Source of the DNA: Noviherbaspirillum pedocola
Lineage (GTDB): Bacteria; Pseudomonadota; Gammaproteobacteria; Burkholderiales; Burkholderiaceae_D
NCBI RefSeq assembly: GCF_016632335.1
Contig: NZ_JAEPBG010000002.1
Coordinates: 1-64,000, forward strand
Direction of reading: 5' to 3'
DNA: 64,000 bases
Both the position numbers and the translations under genes were made by a program. The notes under the pieces are model-generated. The model saw only the letters and a list, made by a program, of their open reading frames with translations. It was not told the origin of the DNA and did not search any database. Positions 56,231-64,000 of this stretch are shown in pieces. Each line of letters starts with the position of its first letter. Within the stretch, counting starts at the first letter, position 1.

Positions 56231-56689
56231 TTACTTCCCGCAAAGCTCCGGTGACATGACTGCCTTGATGAAGGTTTCAGCGCCATCTTCCCGGTCGCGC
56301 CGGGCCAGCCACCATGCGCAAGCCTTGCGGATGCGCCAGTCGTCGGCGCTGCCGGCGAGCACCAGCGCCGCGACCTGCCCGAGCAGCGGCTGATGACCCA
56401 CCACCAGCGCCGGCTCGCGCGCATGCGGCCAGTTGATCAGTTGCAGGATGCGTTCCGGACTGCTGTCGATGGCCAGATCCGCATGGACCTTGAACTTGCG
56501 GCCCAGCGCTTCGGCTGTTGCCACCGTGCGGCTTGCCGGGCTGCACCAGATCCTGCAACCGGATGGCAGGTTGCGGTCGAGCCAGGCGCCCATCTTGGCC
56601 GCCTGCTTGCGGCCTTTCGGCGTGAGCATGCGGTTCGCATCCGGCATGCCTGGCTCGGCTTCGGCATGACGCCACAGGATCAGTTCCAT
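56231..56689 (-). CDS. sixA: phosphohistidine phosphatase
   Basis: A 152-aa histidine-phosphatase with LILWRHAEAEPG (RHA) at residues 3-14 and the second His in VVGHQPLLG. The length and SixA-type end fit. It removes phosphate from phosphohistidine, as in PTS or HPt signalling. It is 31 bases after ppk1 on the same strand, so they likely share a Pho-regulated transcript. The gap 56052-56230 contains nothing recognised. Confidence 0.9.
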   Translation of the reverse strand: MELILWRHAEAEPGMPDANRMLTPKGRKQAAKMGAWLDRNLPSGCRIWCSPASRTVATAEALGRKFKVHADLAIDSSPERILQLINWPHAREPALVVGHQPLLGQVAALVLAGSADDWRIRKACAWWLARRDREDGAETFIKAVMSPELCGK

Positions 56690-56720
56690 CGCGCTTTCCT
56701 TTCCGGCGCATGTGTCCGGT

Positions 56721-58823
56721 TCAAGTGTTGCCGCCCAGTTTCTGCATCAGATACTGCTGCGCGCAGAACGGCGCCTGGCCCTTGCGCGGCCGGCGCCGGC
56801 GATACGCGCCATCGGCGCCGAGCTCCCAGGCATTGTTGTTGTCGCGCAGATAGGGCTCCAGTCCTTCCTGCAGCACTCGGCGCTTGAGCTTGACATCCCG
56901 CACCGGGAAAGCCACCTCGATGCGGCGCAGCAGGTTGCGGTTCATCCAGTCGGCGCTGGAAAGATAGACGTTGTGCGCGCGGTCGTTGCGGAAATAGAAG
57001 ATGCGGCTATGTTCGAGAAAGCGGCCGATGATGGAGCGCACGCGGATATTTTCGGAAAGTCCCGGCACGCCGGGCCGCAGCGTGCAGGCGCCGCGCACGA
57101 TCAACTCGATCTTCACGCCGTCGTTCGACGCCGCATACAGCGCCTGGATCACCGCATCATCGACCAGCGCATTCATCTTCGCGATGATGTGACCGCGGCG
57201 GCCGCTGCGCGCGATCGCGGCCTCCCTGGCGATCGCACCGAGCAGTTGGCTCTGCAGATCGAAGGGCGCCAGCCACAGATGCTTCAGTTGCCGCGGCTTG
57301 GTCAGGCTGGTCAGGTGGATGAAGATTTCATTGACTTCGGCGGAGAGCTCCGCGTCGGCGGTCAGGAGGCCGAAATCGGTGTAGAGCTTGGTGGTGCTCG
57401 GATGGTAATTGCCTGTGCCCATGTGCGCATACAGCCGTAATCGGCCTTCCTCGCGCCGGATCACCAGCGCCAGCTTTGCATGAGTCTTCAGGCCGACCAC
57501 GCCATACACCACTTGCGCGCCGGCGCGCTCCAGGCGTTCGGCCCAGTTGATGTTCGCTTCCTCGTCGAAGCGGGCCATGAGCTCGACGATGACAGTCACC
57601 TCCTTGCCGTGCTGGGCGGCAAGGATCAGCGATTCCATCAGTACCGAATTCATGCCGGTGCGGTATATCGTCTGCTTGATTGCCACCACATTCGGATCCA
57701 TCGCGGCGCTGCGAATGAATTCCACCACCGGCAAAAAGGACTGGTAGGGATGGTGCAGCAGGAGGTCGCGCTGGCGCAGCACCGCATACAAGTCCACATG
57801 ATGCAAGCCGGCCGGATAGCCCGGCGTGAACGGCGAGAAGCGCAGGGCCGGCTGATCGACGGCATCGACCAGCGCCATCAGGCGGTTCATGTTCACCGGA
57901 CCATCGACCGCGTACAGCCTGGCTCTCGGTATCGAGAACTGGTCGAGCAGAAAATCGGCCAGCGCGCCTGGGCAATTCTTCGCGACCTCGAGCCGCACCG
58001 CGAAGCCGAAATGGCGTGTCTGCAATTCGGACTGCAGCGCCTGGCGCAGATCCTTCACATCTTCCTCATCGACCCACAGGTCGCTGTCGCGGGTAACGCG
58101 GAACTGCGAATAGGCCAGCACCTCGCGGTCGGTGAACAGGTCTTCGACGTGCGCATGGATTACCGAAGACAGCAGGCAGAAGGAAACGCCTCCCGTGTCA
58201 GACAGGTGGTCGGGCAAGCGGATCACGCGCGGCAATACCCGCGGCGCCTTGACGATGGCAATCGCATTGCCGCGGCCGAAGGCATCCTTGCCGGAAAGCT
58301 GCACGATGAAGTTCAGGCTCTTGTTGATGACCTGCGGGAAAGGGTGCGCCGGATCGAGCCCGATCGGCGTCAGCAGCGGCCGCACCTCGCGATCGAAATA
58401 GGCTTTCACCCAGGCGCGCTGCGCGTCGTTGCGGTCCTGGTTGCGCAGCAGGTGGATGCCGTTGCGCGAGAGCTCGGGCAGGATTTCCTGGTTCAGGATC
58501 GCGTATTGCCGTTCCACCAGATCATGGGACACCGCATAGGCCTCCTCGAACCTGGCACTGGAAGCCAGCGAATTTGCCGCACGCGCATCGATGCGGTCGC
58601 GGGCGAGCAGGCTGGCGATTCTGACTTCGAAGAATTCATCGAGATTGCTGCTGACGATGCACAGATAGCGCAGGCGTTCGAGCAGCGGCACCGCGCTGTC
58701 CTCGGCCTGCGCCAGCACGCGGCGGTTGAAGGCAAGCTGGGAAAGTTCGCGGTCGATGCGGTCTGTCGGCGCTGATCCGGTTTCGGCAAGTTCGCCCGCA
58801 GGGGTGTCTTCTCGATGGCTCAT
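56721..58823 (-). CDS. ppk1: polyphosphate kinase 1
   Basis: A 700-aa enzyme, normal for Ppk1, which builds polyphosphate from ATP. LAFNRRVLAQAEDSAVPLLERL opens the N-terminal domain. The catalytic core has VAIKQTIYRTGMNSVLMESL and GLKTHAKLALVIRRE with the phosphorylated His. A second His lies in the C-terminal PLD-like domain. The gene is divergent from pstS; a Pho box on its own strand lies 64-81 bases before its ATG. sixA follows. Confidence 0.96.
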   Translation of the reverse strand: MSHREDTPAGELAETGSAPTDRIDRELSQLAFNRRVLAQAEDSAVPLLERLRYLCIVSSNLDEFFEVRIASLLARDRIDARAANSLASSARFEEAYAVSHDLVERQYAILNQEILPELSRNGIHLLRNQDRNDAQRAWVKAYFDREVRPLLTPIGLDPAHPFPQVINKSLNFIVQLSGKDAFGRGNAIAIVKAPRVLPRVIRLPDHLSDTGGVSFCLLSSVIHAHVEDLFTDREVLAYSQFRVTRDSDLWVDEEDVKDLRQALQSELQTRHFGFAVRLEVAKNCPGALADFLLDQFSIPRARLYAVDGPVNMNRLMALVDAVDQPALRFSPFTPGYPAGLHHVDLYAVLRQRDLLLHHPYQSFLPVVEFIRSAAMDPNVVAIKQTIYRTGMNSVLMESLILAAQHGKEVTVIVELMARFDEEANINWAERLERAGAQVVYGVVGLKTHAKLALVIRREEGRLRLYAHMGTGNYHPSTTKLYTDFGLLTADAELSAEVNEIFIHLTSLTKPRQLKHLWLAPFDLQSQLLGAIAREAAIARSGRRGHIIAKMNALVDDAVIQALYAASNDGVKIELIVRGACTLRPGVPGLSENIRVRSIIGRFLEHSRIFYFRNDRAHNVYLSSADWMNRNLLRRIEVAFPVRDVKLKRRVLQEGLEPYLRDNNNAWELGADGAYRRRRPRKGQAPFCAQQYLMQKLGGNT

Positions 58824-58886
58824 AAGCTGCTGTTCTTTTTCTCGTTCCGGTGTTTACAAGGACTTGCGGCAGGGTAGGCGACAAAT

Positions 58887-58904
58887 ATGACAGTCTCATG
58901 ACGC
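58887..58904 (-). promoter_or_regulatory. Pho box for ppk1
   Basis: On the minus strand GCGTCAT-GAGA-CTGTCAT matches 14 of 18 bases of the PhoB box CTGTCATAAAACTGTCAT with both 7-base repeats in phase. TACCCT, a weak -10, follows 10 bases later. Confidence 0.72.
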
Positions 58905-58944
58905 ATTTTCCCATCCTTGTCATATTTCGCACCGGCGGCGGCGC

Positions 58945-58962
58945 AAGTCATAAACCTGTCAC
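58945..58962 (+). promoter_or_regulatory. Pho box for pstS
   Basis: AAGTCAT-AAAC-CTGTCAC matches 15 or 16 of 18 bases of the PhoB box. TACAGT at 58973-58978 is the likely -10, ten bases after the box. The start codon of pstS is 60 bases downstream. Confidence 0.83.
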
Positions 58963-59022
58963 ATTGCTTCGATACAGTGCGCGCAGTTCTGAGTTCTTAC
59001 CTCTTCAACATTAGGAGTGTCC

Positions 59023-60066
59023 ATGCGCATCCCCCATTTTCTGAAGGCGGCGACCATAGCCGCAGCCACCGTCATGTCGTTCCATTCGGCGCTGGCTGCC
59101 GACATCACTGGCGCCGGTGCGACCTTTCCGTATCCGATCTACGCGAAGTGGGCCGAGGCCTACAAGAAGGCCACTGGCGTAGGCATGAACTATCAATCGA
59201 TAGGTTCGGGCGGCGGCATCAAGCAGATCAAGGCCAAGACCGTGGACTTCGGCGCTTCCGACATGCCGCTGCCGGAAAAGGAGCTCGAGCAGGATGGGCT
59301 GATGCAATTCCCGGCGATCATGGGCGGCGTGGTGCCGGTGGTGAATCTCGAAGGCATCAAGGCTGGCCAATTGAAGCTGAGCGGTCCGGTGATTGCAGGC
59401 ATCTATCTCGGCAAGATCACCAAGTGGAATGCGCCGGAGATCGCGGCGCTCAACCCCGGCATGAAGCTGCCGGCCGAGGACATCACCGTCGTGCACCGCG
59501 CCGACGGCTCCGGCACTTCCTTCCTGTGGACCAACTACCTGTCCCAGACCAGCCCGGAGTTCAAGAGCACGGTCGGCGCCGGCACCGCGGTGAAATGGCC
59601 CACAGGCGTGGGCGGCAAGGGTAACGAGGGCGTGGCGGCGAACGTGCAGCGCGTCAAGGGCGCCATCGGCTATGTCGAATATGCCTATGCCAAGCGCAAC
59701 AACATCGCCCATACCCAGCTGCAGAATCGCGATGGCCAGTTCGTGCAGCCCGACGATGAAACCTTCAAGGCCGCAGCCGCCGGCGCCGACTGGGCCAAGA
59801 CCCCGGGCATGGCCGTGGTGCTGACCAACGAGGCAGGCAAGAACAGCTGGCCGATTACGGGCGCGTCCTTCATCCTGATGCACAAGTCGCAGGCCGATGC
59901 TGCCAAGGGCAAGGAAGTGCTGAAGTTCTTCGACTGGGCCTACAAGAATGGCGGTGAGATGGCGACCGAGCTGGATTACGTGGCCATGCCGGCGCCGGTG
60001 GTCAAGATGGTGCAGGACAGCTGGAAGGCGCAGCTGAAGGATGCATCGGGCAAGCCGGTCTGGTAA
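59023..60066 (+). CDS. pstS: phosphate ABC transporter, periplasmic binding protein
   Basis: A 347-aa secreted phosphate-binding protein. The signal peptide ends in SALAADI. Phosphate-loop motifs include GAGATFPYPIYAKWAEAY, GSGGGIKQI, FGASDMPL and HRADGSGTSF. It delivers phosphate to PstCAB. ATG at 59023 is preferred to a GTG six bases earlier since AGGAG fits its distance. A hairpin lies between it and pstC. Confidence 0.96.
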   Translation: MRIPHFLKAATIAAATVMSFHSALAADITGAGATFPYPIYAKWAEAYKKATGVGMNYQSIGSGGGIKQIKAKTVDFGASDMPLPEKELEQDGLMQFPAIMGGVVPVVNLEGIKAGQLKLSGPVIAGIYLGKITKWNAPEIAALNPGMKLPAEDITVVHRADGSGTSFLWTNYLSQTSPEFKSTVGAGTAVKWPTGVGGKGNEGVAANVQRVKGAIGYVEYAYAKRNNIAHTQLQNRDGQFVQPDDETFKAAAAGADWAKTPGMAVVLTNEAGKNSWPITGASFILMHKSQADAAKGKEVLKFFDWAYKNGGEMATELDYVAMPAPVVKMVQDSWKAQLKDASGKPVW

Positions 60067-60073
60067 TCCGATA

Positions 60074-60102
60074 GCGGCGGCATCGCGCACGCATGCCGCC
60101 GC
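60074..60102 (+). other. hairpin between pstS and pstC
   Basis: GCGGCGGCAT and ATGCCGCCGC form a perfect 10-bp stem with a nine-base loop and no T run. Such stems often protect the binding-protein message and raise its level over the permease genes. Confidence 0.65.
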
Positions 60103-60111
60103 GCCTCTCTG

Positions 60112-61155
60112 ATGAATGTTCCCATGAGCTCACACTCCACCACCGCCGAAGCCGAGCCTGCCGTGCTGCCGCGCAAGAGCGATGCCGAGACAGCGCTGTC
60201 CGAGGAAACGCTGGCGCGCGCAATGCGGCGCCAGCGCCTGCAGGACTTCTTCTTCCACAAGATCACCTTCAGCTTTGCCTTGCTGGTGCTGCTGGTGCTG
60301 GCGGGCATCATCGTTTCCCTGATCATCGGATCGATACCGGCGTTCAAGGCCTTCGGCCTCGGCTTCATCACCACGGTGGAATGGGATCCGGTCAATGATG
60401 TGTACGGGGCGGCAATTGCGATCGCCGGCACCCTGATCACCTCGGCGATTGCATTGCTGATCGCATTTCCGGTCAGCTTCGGCATCGCGCTGTTCCTTAC
60501 CGAAATCTGTCCGGGCTGGCTCAGGCGCCCGCTCGGCACCGCGGTCGAGCTGCTGGCCGGCGTGCCCAGCATCATTTACGGCATGTGGGGCCTGTTCGTG
60601 TTCGCGCCGTGGTTCGGCGACCATGTGCAGCCGCTGCTGAAATCCACGCTCGGCGCGCTGCCTTATGTCGGCAAGCTGTTTTCAGGCCCAACGATGGGCA
60701 TCGGCATGCTGACCGCCGGCGTGATCCTGTCGGTAATGATCATTCCCTTCATCTCTTCGGTGATGCGCGATGTGTTCGAAGTGGTGCCGGCGGTGCTGAA
60801 GGAGTCGGCTTATGCGCTCGGCTGCACCCAATGGGAAGTCGTACGCAAGGTGGTGCTGCCCTATACCCGCGTCGGCGTGGTCGGCGGCGTGATGCTGGGC
60901 CTGGGTCGCGCGCTCGGTGAAACGATGGCAGTGACCTTCGTGATCGGCAATGCGCAGCAGTTGTCGGCCTCGCTGTTCATGCCAGGCAACAGCATTGCGT
61001 CGACGCTGGCCAATGAATTCGCCGAAGCCACGCCGGGCCTGCATGTCTCCTCGCTGTATGCGCTCGGCCTGATTCTCTTCATGATCACCTTCATCGTGCT
61101 GGCAGCAGCCAAGCTGCTGCTGGTCGCAGTGCAGAAGCGCGAGGGCGCCAAATGA
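60112..61155 (+). CDS. pstC: phosphate ABC transporter permease
   Basis: A 347-aa permease with about six membrane helices after a ~55-residue charged N-terminus. The inner-membrane-component loop reads [44 protein letters not shown], matched by PstC proteins (EAA motif with G at the usual place; [10 protein letters not shown]). Pairs with PstA. It overlaps pstA by ATGA. Confidence 0.94.
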   Translation: MNVPMSSHSTTAEAEPAVLPRKSDAETALSEETLARAMRRQRLQDFFFHKITFSFALLVLLVLAGIIVSLIIGSIPAFKAFGLGFITTVEWDPVNDVYGAAIAIAGTLITSAIALLIAFPVSFGIALFLTEICPGWLRRPLGTAVELLAGVPSIIYGMWGLFVFAPWFGDHVQPLLKSTLGALPYVGKLFSGPTMGIGMLTAGVILSVMIIPFISSVMRDVFEVVPAVLKESAYALGCTQWEVVRKVVLPYTRVGVVGGVMLGLGRALGETMAVTFVIGNAQQLSASLFMPGNSIASTLANEFAEATPGLHVSSLYALGLILFMITFIVLAAAKLLLVAVQKREGAK

Positions 61156-62009
61156 CCAATCCGAACAATGCGGTGTATCGCCGCCGGCTGCTTGCGCACC
61201 GCATCGGCATCTCGCTGTCCTTTCTGGCGATGGTGGCCGGCATCTTCTTCCTGCTGTGGATTCTGGCAACGCTGGCCATCAAGGGCTTTTCCGCGCTGAG
61301 CCTGTCCATGCTCACCGAGACCACGCCTTCGCCCGGCAGCGACGGCGGCGGTTTGATGAACGCCATCGTCGGCAGCCTGTTGATGGTCGGCGTGGCGACC
61401 GCGGTCAGCACGCCGATCGGCATCTTCGCGGGCGTCTATCTTGCCGAATACGGCCAGCAGAGCCGCTTTGCGCAGATCACGCGCTTTGTCACCGACATCA
61501 TGCTGTCAGCGCCATCCATCGTCATCGGCCTGTTCGTGTATGCGATCTTCGTTGCTCACGCCGGGCATTTCTCAGGTTGGGCCGGCAGCTTCGCGATCTC
61601 GCTCATCGCCATTCCCGTGGTGGTGCGCACCACCGACAACATGCTGAACCTGGTGCCGACCGCGCTGCGCGAGGCCGCGTTTGCGCTCGGCGCACCGCGC
61701 TGGAAGGTGGCGACCCTGGTGCGGCTGCGCGCGGTCAAGGCTGGCGTGATCACCGGTGTGCTGCTGGCTGTGGCCCGCATTTCGGGTGAGACTGCGCCGC
61801 TCTTGTTCACCGCGCTCAACAACCAGTTCTACAGCGCCAACATGAACGCGCCGATGGCCAATCTGCCGGTGGTGATCTACCAGTTCGCGATGAGCCCCTA
61901 CGACAACTGGCGCGCGCTGGCCTGGGGCGGCGCGCTGCTGGTGACCTTCAGCGTGCTGGGCCTGAATATCCTGTCGCGCACCCTGTTCCGCCAGAAAGTG
62001 CAGCGCTGA
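61152..62009 (+). CDS. pstA: phosphate ABC transporter permease
   Basis: A 285-aa permease with six predicted helices. The EAA-type loop is [21 protein letters not shown] and the following helix has [14 protein letters not shown], both standard for PstA. It forms the channel with PstC. The start overlaps the pstC stop by ATGA, and pstB starts 18 bases after its stop. Confidence 0.94.
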   Translation: MTNPNNAVYRRRLLAHRIGISLSFLAMVAGIFFLLWILATLAIKGFSALSLSMLTETTPSPGSDGGGLMNAIVGSLLMVGVATAVSTPIGIFAGVYLAEYGQQSRFAQITRFVTDIMLSAPSIVIGLFVYAIFVAHAGHFSGWAGSFAISLIAIPVVVRTTDNMLNLVPTALREAAFALGAPRWKVATLVRLRAVKAGVITGVLLAVARISGETAPLLFTALNNQFYSANMNAPMANLPVVIYQFAMSPYDNWRALAWGGALLVTFSVLGLNILSRTLFRQKVQR

Positions 62010-62027
62010 ACCTTGACGACTCCAACC

Positions 62028-62846
62028 ATGATGATGAACAACGCTATCGCCACCGCAGTGAAGACCGATGCGAGGCCAGATGCCGGCATGCCGCCGCCGG
62101 CGCTGCAGATCTCGAAACTGAACTTCTTCTATGGCGCCTTCCAGGGCCTGAAGAACATCAATCTGGATATCCACGAAAGGAAGGTGACGGCCTTCATCGG
62201 CCCGTCCGGCTGCGGTAAATCGACGCTGCTGCGCACGCTCAACCGCATGTACGACCTGTATCCGGGGCAGCGCGCTGAAGGCGACATCCTGTACCGCGGC
62301 CGCAATATCCTCGAGCCCGGCCTGGATGTGAACATGCTGCGCGCCCGCATCGGCATGGTGTTCCAGAAGCCGACGCCGTTTCCAATGTCGATCTACGACA
62401 ACATCGCCTTTGGCGTCAGGCTGTACGAAAACCTGCCGAAAGGCGCGATGGATGAGCGCGTCGAATGGGCGCTGAACAAGGCGGCGCTGTGGAACGAGGT
62501 CAAGGACAAGCTCAACAAGAGCGGCCTGTCTTTGTCCGGCGGTCAGCAGCAGCGGCTGTGCATCGCCCGCGGCGTCGCGGTCAAGCCGGATGTGCTGCTG
62601 CTGGACGAGCCAACCTCGGCGCTCGATCCGATCTCGACCGCGAAGATCGAAGAGCTCATCAGCGAGCTCAAGCCCGACTACACGATCGCCATCGTCACGC
62701 ACAACATGCAGCAGGCGGCGCGCTGTTCCGACTACACTGCCTACATGTATCTCGGCGAGCTGGTCGAGTTCGGCGAGACCGACCAGATCTTCATGAACCC
62801 GAAGCGCCGCGAGACCCAGGACTACATCACCGGCCGCTTCGGCTAA
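62028..62846 (+). CDS. pstB: phosphate ABC transporter ATPase
   Basis: A 272-aa ATPase with Walker [11 protein letters not shown]-loop [18 protein letters not shown] (PstB mark), signature [16 protein letters not shown] and Walker [14 protein letters not shown]. It powers phosphate uptake. The ATG at 62028 is the first of three Met codons; a TTG 15 bases upstream is less likely. Confidence 0.96.
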   Translation: MMMNNAIATAVKTDARPDAGMPPPALQISKLNFFYGAFQGLKNINLDIHERKVTAFIGPSGCGKSTLLRTLNRMYDLYPGQRAEGDILYRGRNILEPGLDVNMLRARIGMVFQKPTPFPMSIYDNIAFGVRLYENLPKGAMDERVEWALNKAALWNEVKDKLNKSGLSLSGGQQQRLCIARGVAVKPDVLLLDEPTSALDPISTAKIEELISELKPDYTIAIVTHNMQQAARCSDYTAYMYLGELVEFGETDQIFMNPKRRETQDYITGRFG

Positions 62847-62873
62847 AACCCGATACAGCGAAGGAAAGACAGC

Positions 62874-63575
62874 ATGCCAAGCGAGCATTCATCCAGGCAA
62901 TACGACCTGGACCTCGAAGAGATCCGGTCCAAGGTCCTCCTGATGGGCGGCCTGGTGGAAAGCCAGTTCCACGCCGCCCTCGAAACCTTCCGCACCGGCG
63001 ATGCCGCGCGCGCCGACGCGGTGATCAAGGGCGACGAGCAGGTCAACCGGCTCGAGGTCAGCCTCGACGATGCCTGCAGCCACCTGATCGTGCGCCGGCA
63101 GCCGGCGGCCAACGATCTGCGCACCGTGATGGCCACGATCAAGGTCATCACCGACCTCGAGCGCATCGGCGATGAGTCGACCAAGATCGCCCGCGCCGCG
63201 CGCAATCTGCAGGAGCGCGCCGTATCGACCATCAATCATTACGAGACCGTGCGCACCATCGCGGAAAACGCCACCAGCCTGCTGCATGACGCGCTGGATG
63301 CCTTCGCCCGCCTGGATGCGGCGCAGGCCGCCAGCCTGATTGCGAAGGATGAGCTGATCGATTATGAATTCCGCGTCATCATGCGTACCCTGATCACCTT
63401 CATGATGGAAGATCCGCGCACGATCTCGGTTGCGCTCGATACGCTGTGGGTGGCCAAGGCGGTGGAGCGCATCGGCGACCATGCGAAGAACATCGCGGAA
63501 TATGTGATCTATGTGGTGGAGGGGCGGGATATCCGCCATACCGAGTACGCCCCGAAGGCGTCTCAGCAGGCTTGA
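62874..63575 (+). CDS. phoU: phosphate signalling protein PhoU
   Basis: A 233-aa all-helical protein with two PhoU repeats; metal-binding type motifs are DLERIGDESTKIAR and AVERIGDHAKNIAEYV. PhoU dampens PhoR/PhoB signalling when Pst is saturated. AAGGAAAG lies before the start, 27 bases after pstB. Confidence 0.95.
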   Translation: MPSEHSSRQYDLDLEEIRSKVLLMGGLVESQFHAALETFRTGDAARADAVIKGDEQVNRLEVSLDDACSHLIVRRQPAANDLRTVMATIKVITDLERIGDESTKIARAARNLQERAVSTINHYETVRTIAENATSLLHDALDAFARLDAAQAASLIAKDELIDYEFRVIMRTLITFMMEDPRTISVALDTLWVAKAVERIGDHAKNIAEYVIYVVEGRDIRHTEYAPKASQQA

Positions 63576-63582
63576 GGTGAAG

Positions 63583-64000
63583 ATGACCGTGGAAGCGCCC
63601 GACATTCTGATCGTTGAAGATGAACCAGCCATCGTCGAGCTGGTGCGTTACACCCTGAAGGAAGGCGGCTGGAAAGCCGACGCCGTCGACAGTGTCGGCG
63701 CCGCCTGGGAATACCTGCAGCGCAAAACGCCGCAACTGGTGCTGCTGGACTGGATGCTGCCGGACCAGTCCGGCCTGCGCTTTTTGTCGCGCCTGCGCGG
63801 CGACCGCAATTTTTCCGGCATGCCGGTCATCATGCTGACCGCCAAGAGCATGGAAGAAGACAAGATCGCCGGCCTGAACCAGGGCGCGGACGATTACATC
63901 ACCAAGCCGTTTTCGCCGCGCGAGCTGTCCGCGCGCATCAAGGCGGTGCTGCGGCGTAAGGCGCCTGAGCATGCGCAAACCGCGATGCGCGCCGGGCCGG
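63583..64000 (+). CDS. phoB: phosphate response regulator PhoB (cut by window end)
   Basis: The first 139 residues of an OmpR-type regulator. Receiver motifs are ILIVEDEPAIVELV, phosphoacceptor Asp in LVLLDWMLPDQSG and Lys in YITKPFSPREL. The DNA-binding domain lies outside. Its place after phoU and before a presumed phoR identifies it as PhoB. The two Pho boxes at 58887 and 58945 are its likely targets. Confidence 0.93.
   Translation, partial: MTVEAPDILIVEDEPAIVELVRYTLKEGGWKADAVDSVGAAWEYLQRKTPQLVLLDWMLPDQSGLRFLSRLRGDRNFSGMPVIMLTAKSMEEDKIAGLNQGADDYITKPFSPRELSARIKAVLRRKAPEHAQTAMRAGP

Noticed and set aside
58916-58922. TTGTCAT as another Pho half-site
   Set aside because: It is out of 11-base phase with both complete boxes and has no partner repeat.

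Overview
The window looks like a chromosomal segment of a high-GC betaproteobacterium, probably Burkholderiales and perhaps an Oxalobacteraceae relative such as Herbaspirillum or Noviherbaspirillum. This rests on base composition, the mix of gene families (PQQ alcohol oxidation, exosortase-type PEP-CTERM protein, bacterial URC genes, Pst/PhoU/PhoB beside Ppk1/SixA) and the short GTTGGGCT/GTGGGC palindromes between operons. The placement is inference. No phage and no CRISPR array were seen. The only mobile DNA is the end of an IS5-type element at the left edge.

Layout. 1-3900: IS end, ClC antiporter, LapA-domain protein, MarR regulator, small protein, YihY-type membrane protein. 4000-12650: a tightly coupled export operon (TolC, HlyD-type adaptor, C39-peptidase ABC exporter, partner ABC protein, ECF sigma factor), followed by a 71-aa protein carrying a textbook leader-type cleavage motif. 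This is the best candidate for an undescribed secreted-peptide system. 12870-29840: an alcohol-oxidation region with a YVTN beta-propeller protein, cytochrome b561, acetaldehyde dehydrogenase, DUF779, a lanthanide-type PQQ alcohol dehydrogenase, a sigma-54 activator, cytochrome c-550 PedF, a periplasmic binding protein, a NosR-like flavo-iron-sulfur membrane protein, ApbE and a MlaC-like protein. It is interrupted by an initiator tRNA and an ExbB/ExbD-type operon. Good -24/-12 promoters precede the aldehyde dehydrogenase and pedF genes.

30100-36700: a GAF/degenerate-GGDEF protein, then a pyrimidine salvage/catabolism operon (URC1, URC4, Upp, RutR-like TetR, cytosine deaminase) with a RutR-like operator upstream. 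36700-40600: PEP-CTERM protein with a sigma-54 promoter, a membrane-SDR fusion, and a small membrane/DCC-thioredoxin-like pair. 40800-43500: LexA-boxed radical-SAM and UdgX-fusion genes. 43700-56050: signalling kinases and a GGDEF/EAL response regulator, with Ppx and DUF445 genes between them. 56200-64000: phosphate region with SixA and Ppk1 on the minus strand and pstSCAB-phoU-phoB on the plus strand, separated by two oppositely oriented Pho boxes.

Together the genes suggest an environmental heterotroph that oxidises short alcohols in the periplasm with a quinoprotein feeding cytochromes, recycles pyrimidines as a nitrogen source, stores phosphate as polyphosphate, and exports at least one small processed peptide. 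Functions were assigned by reading motifs and gene order only; no database search was possible.
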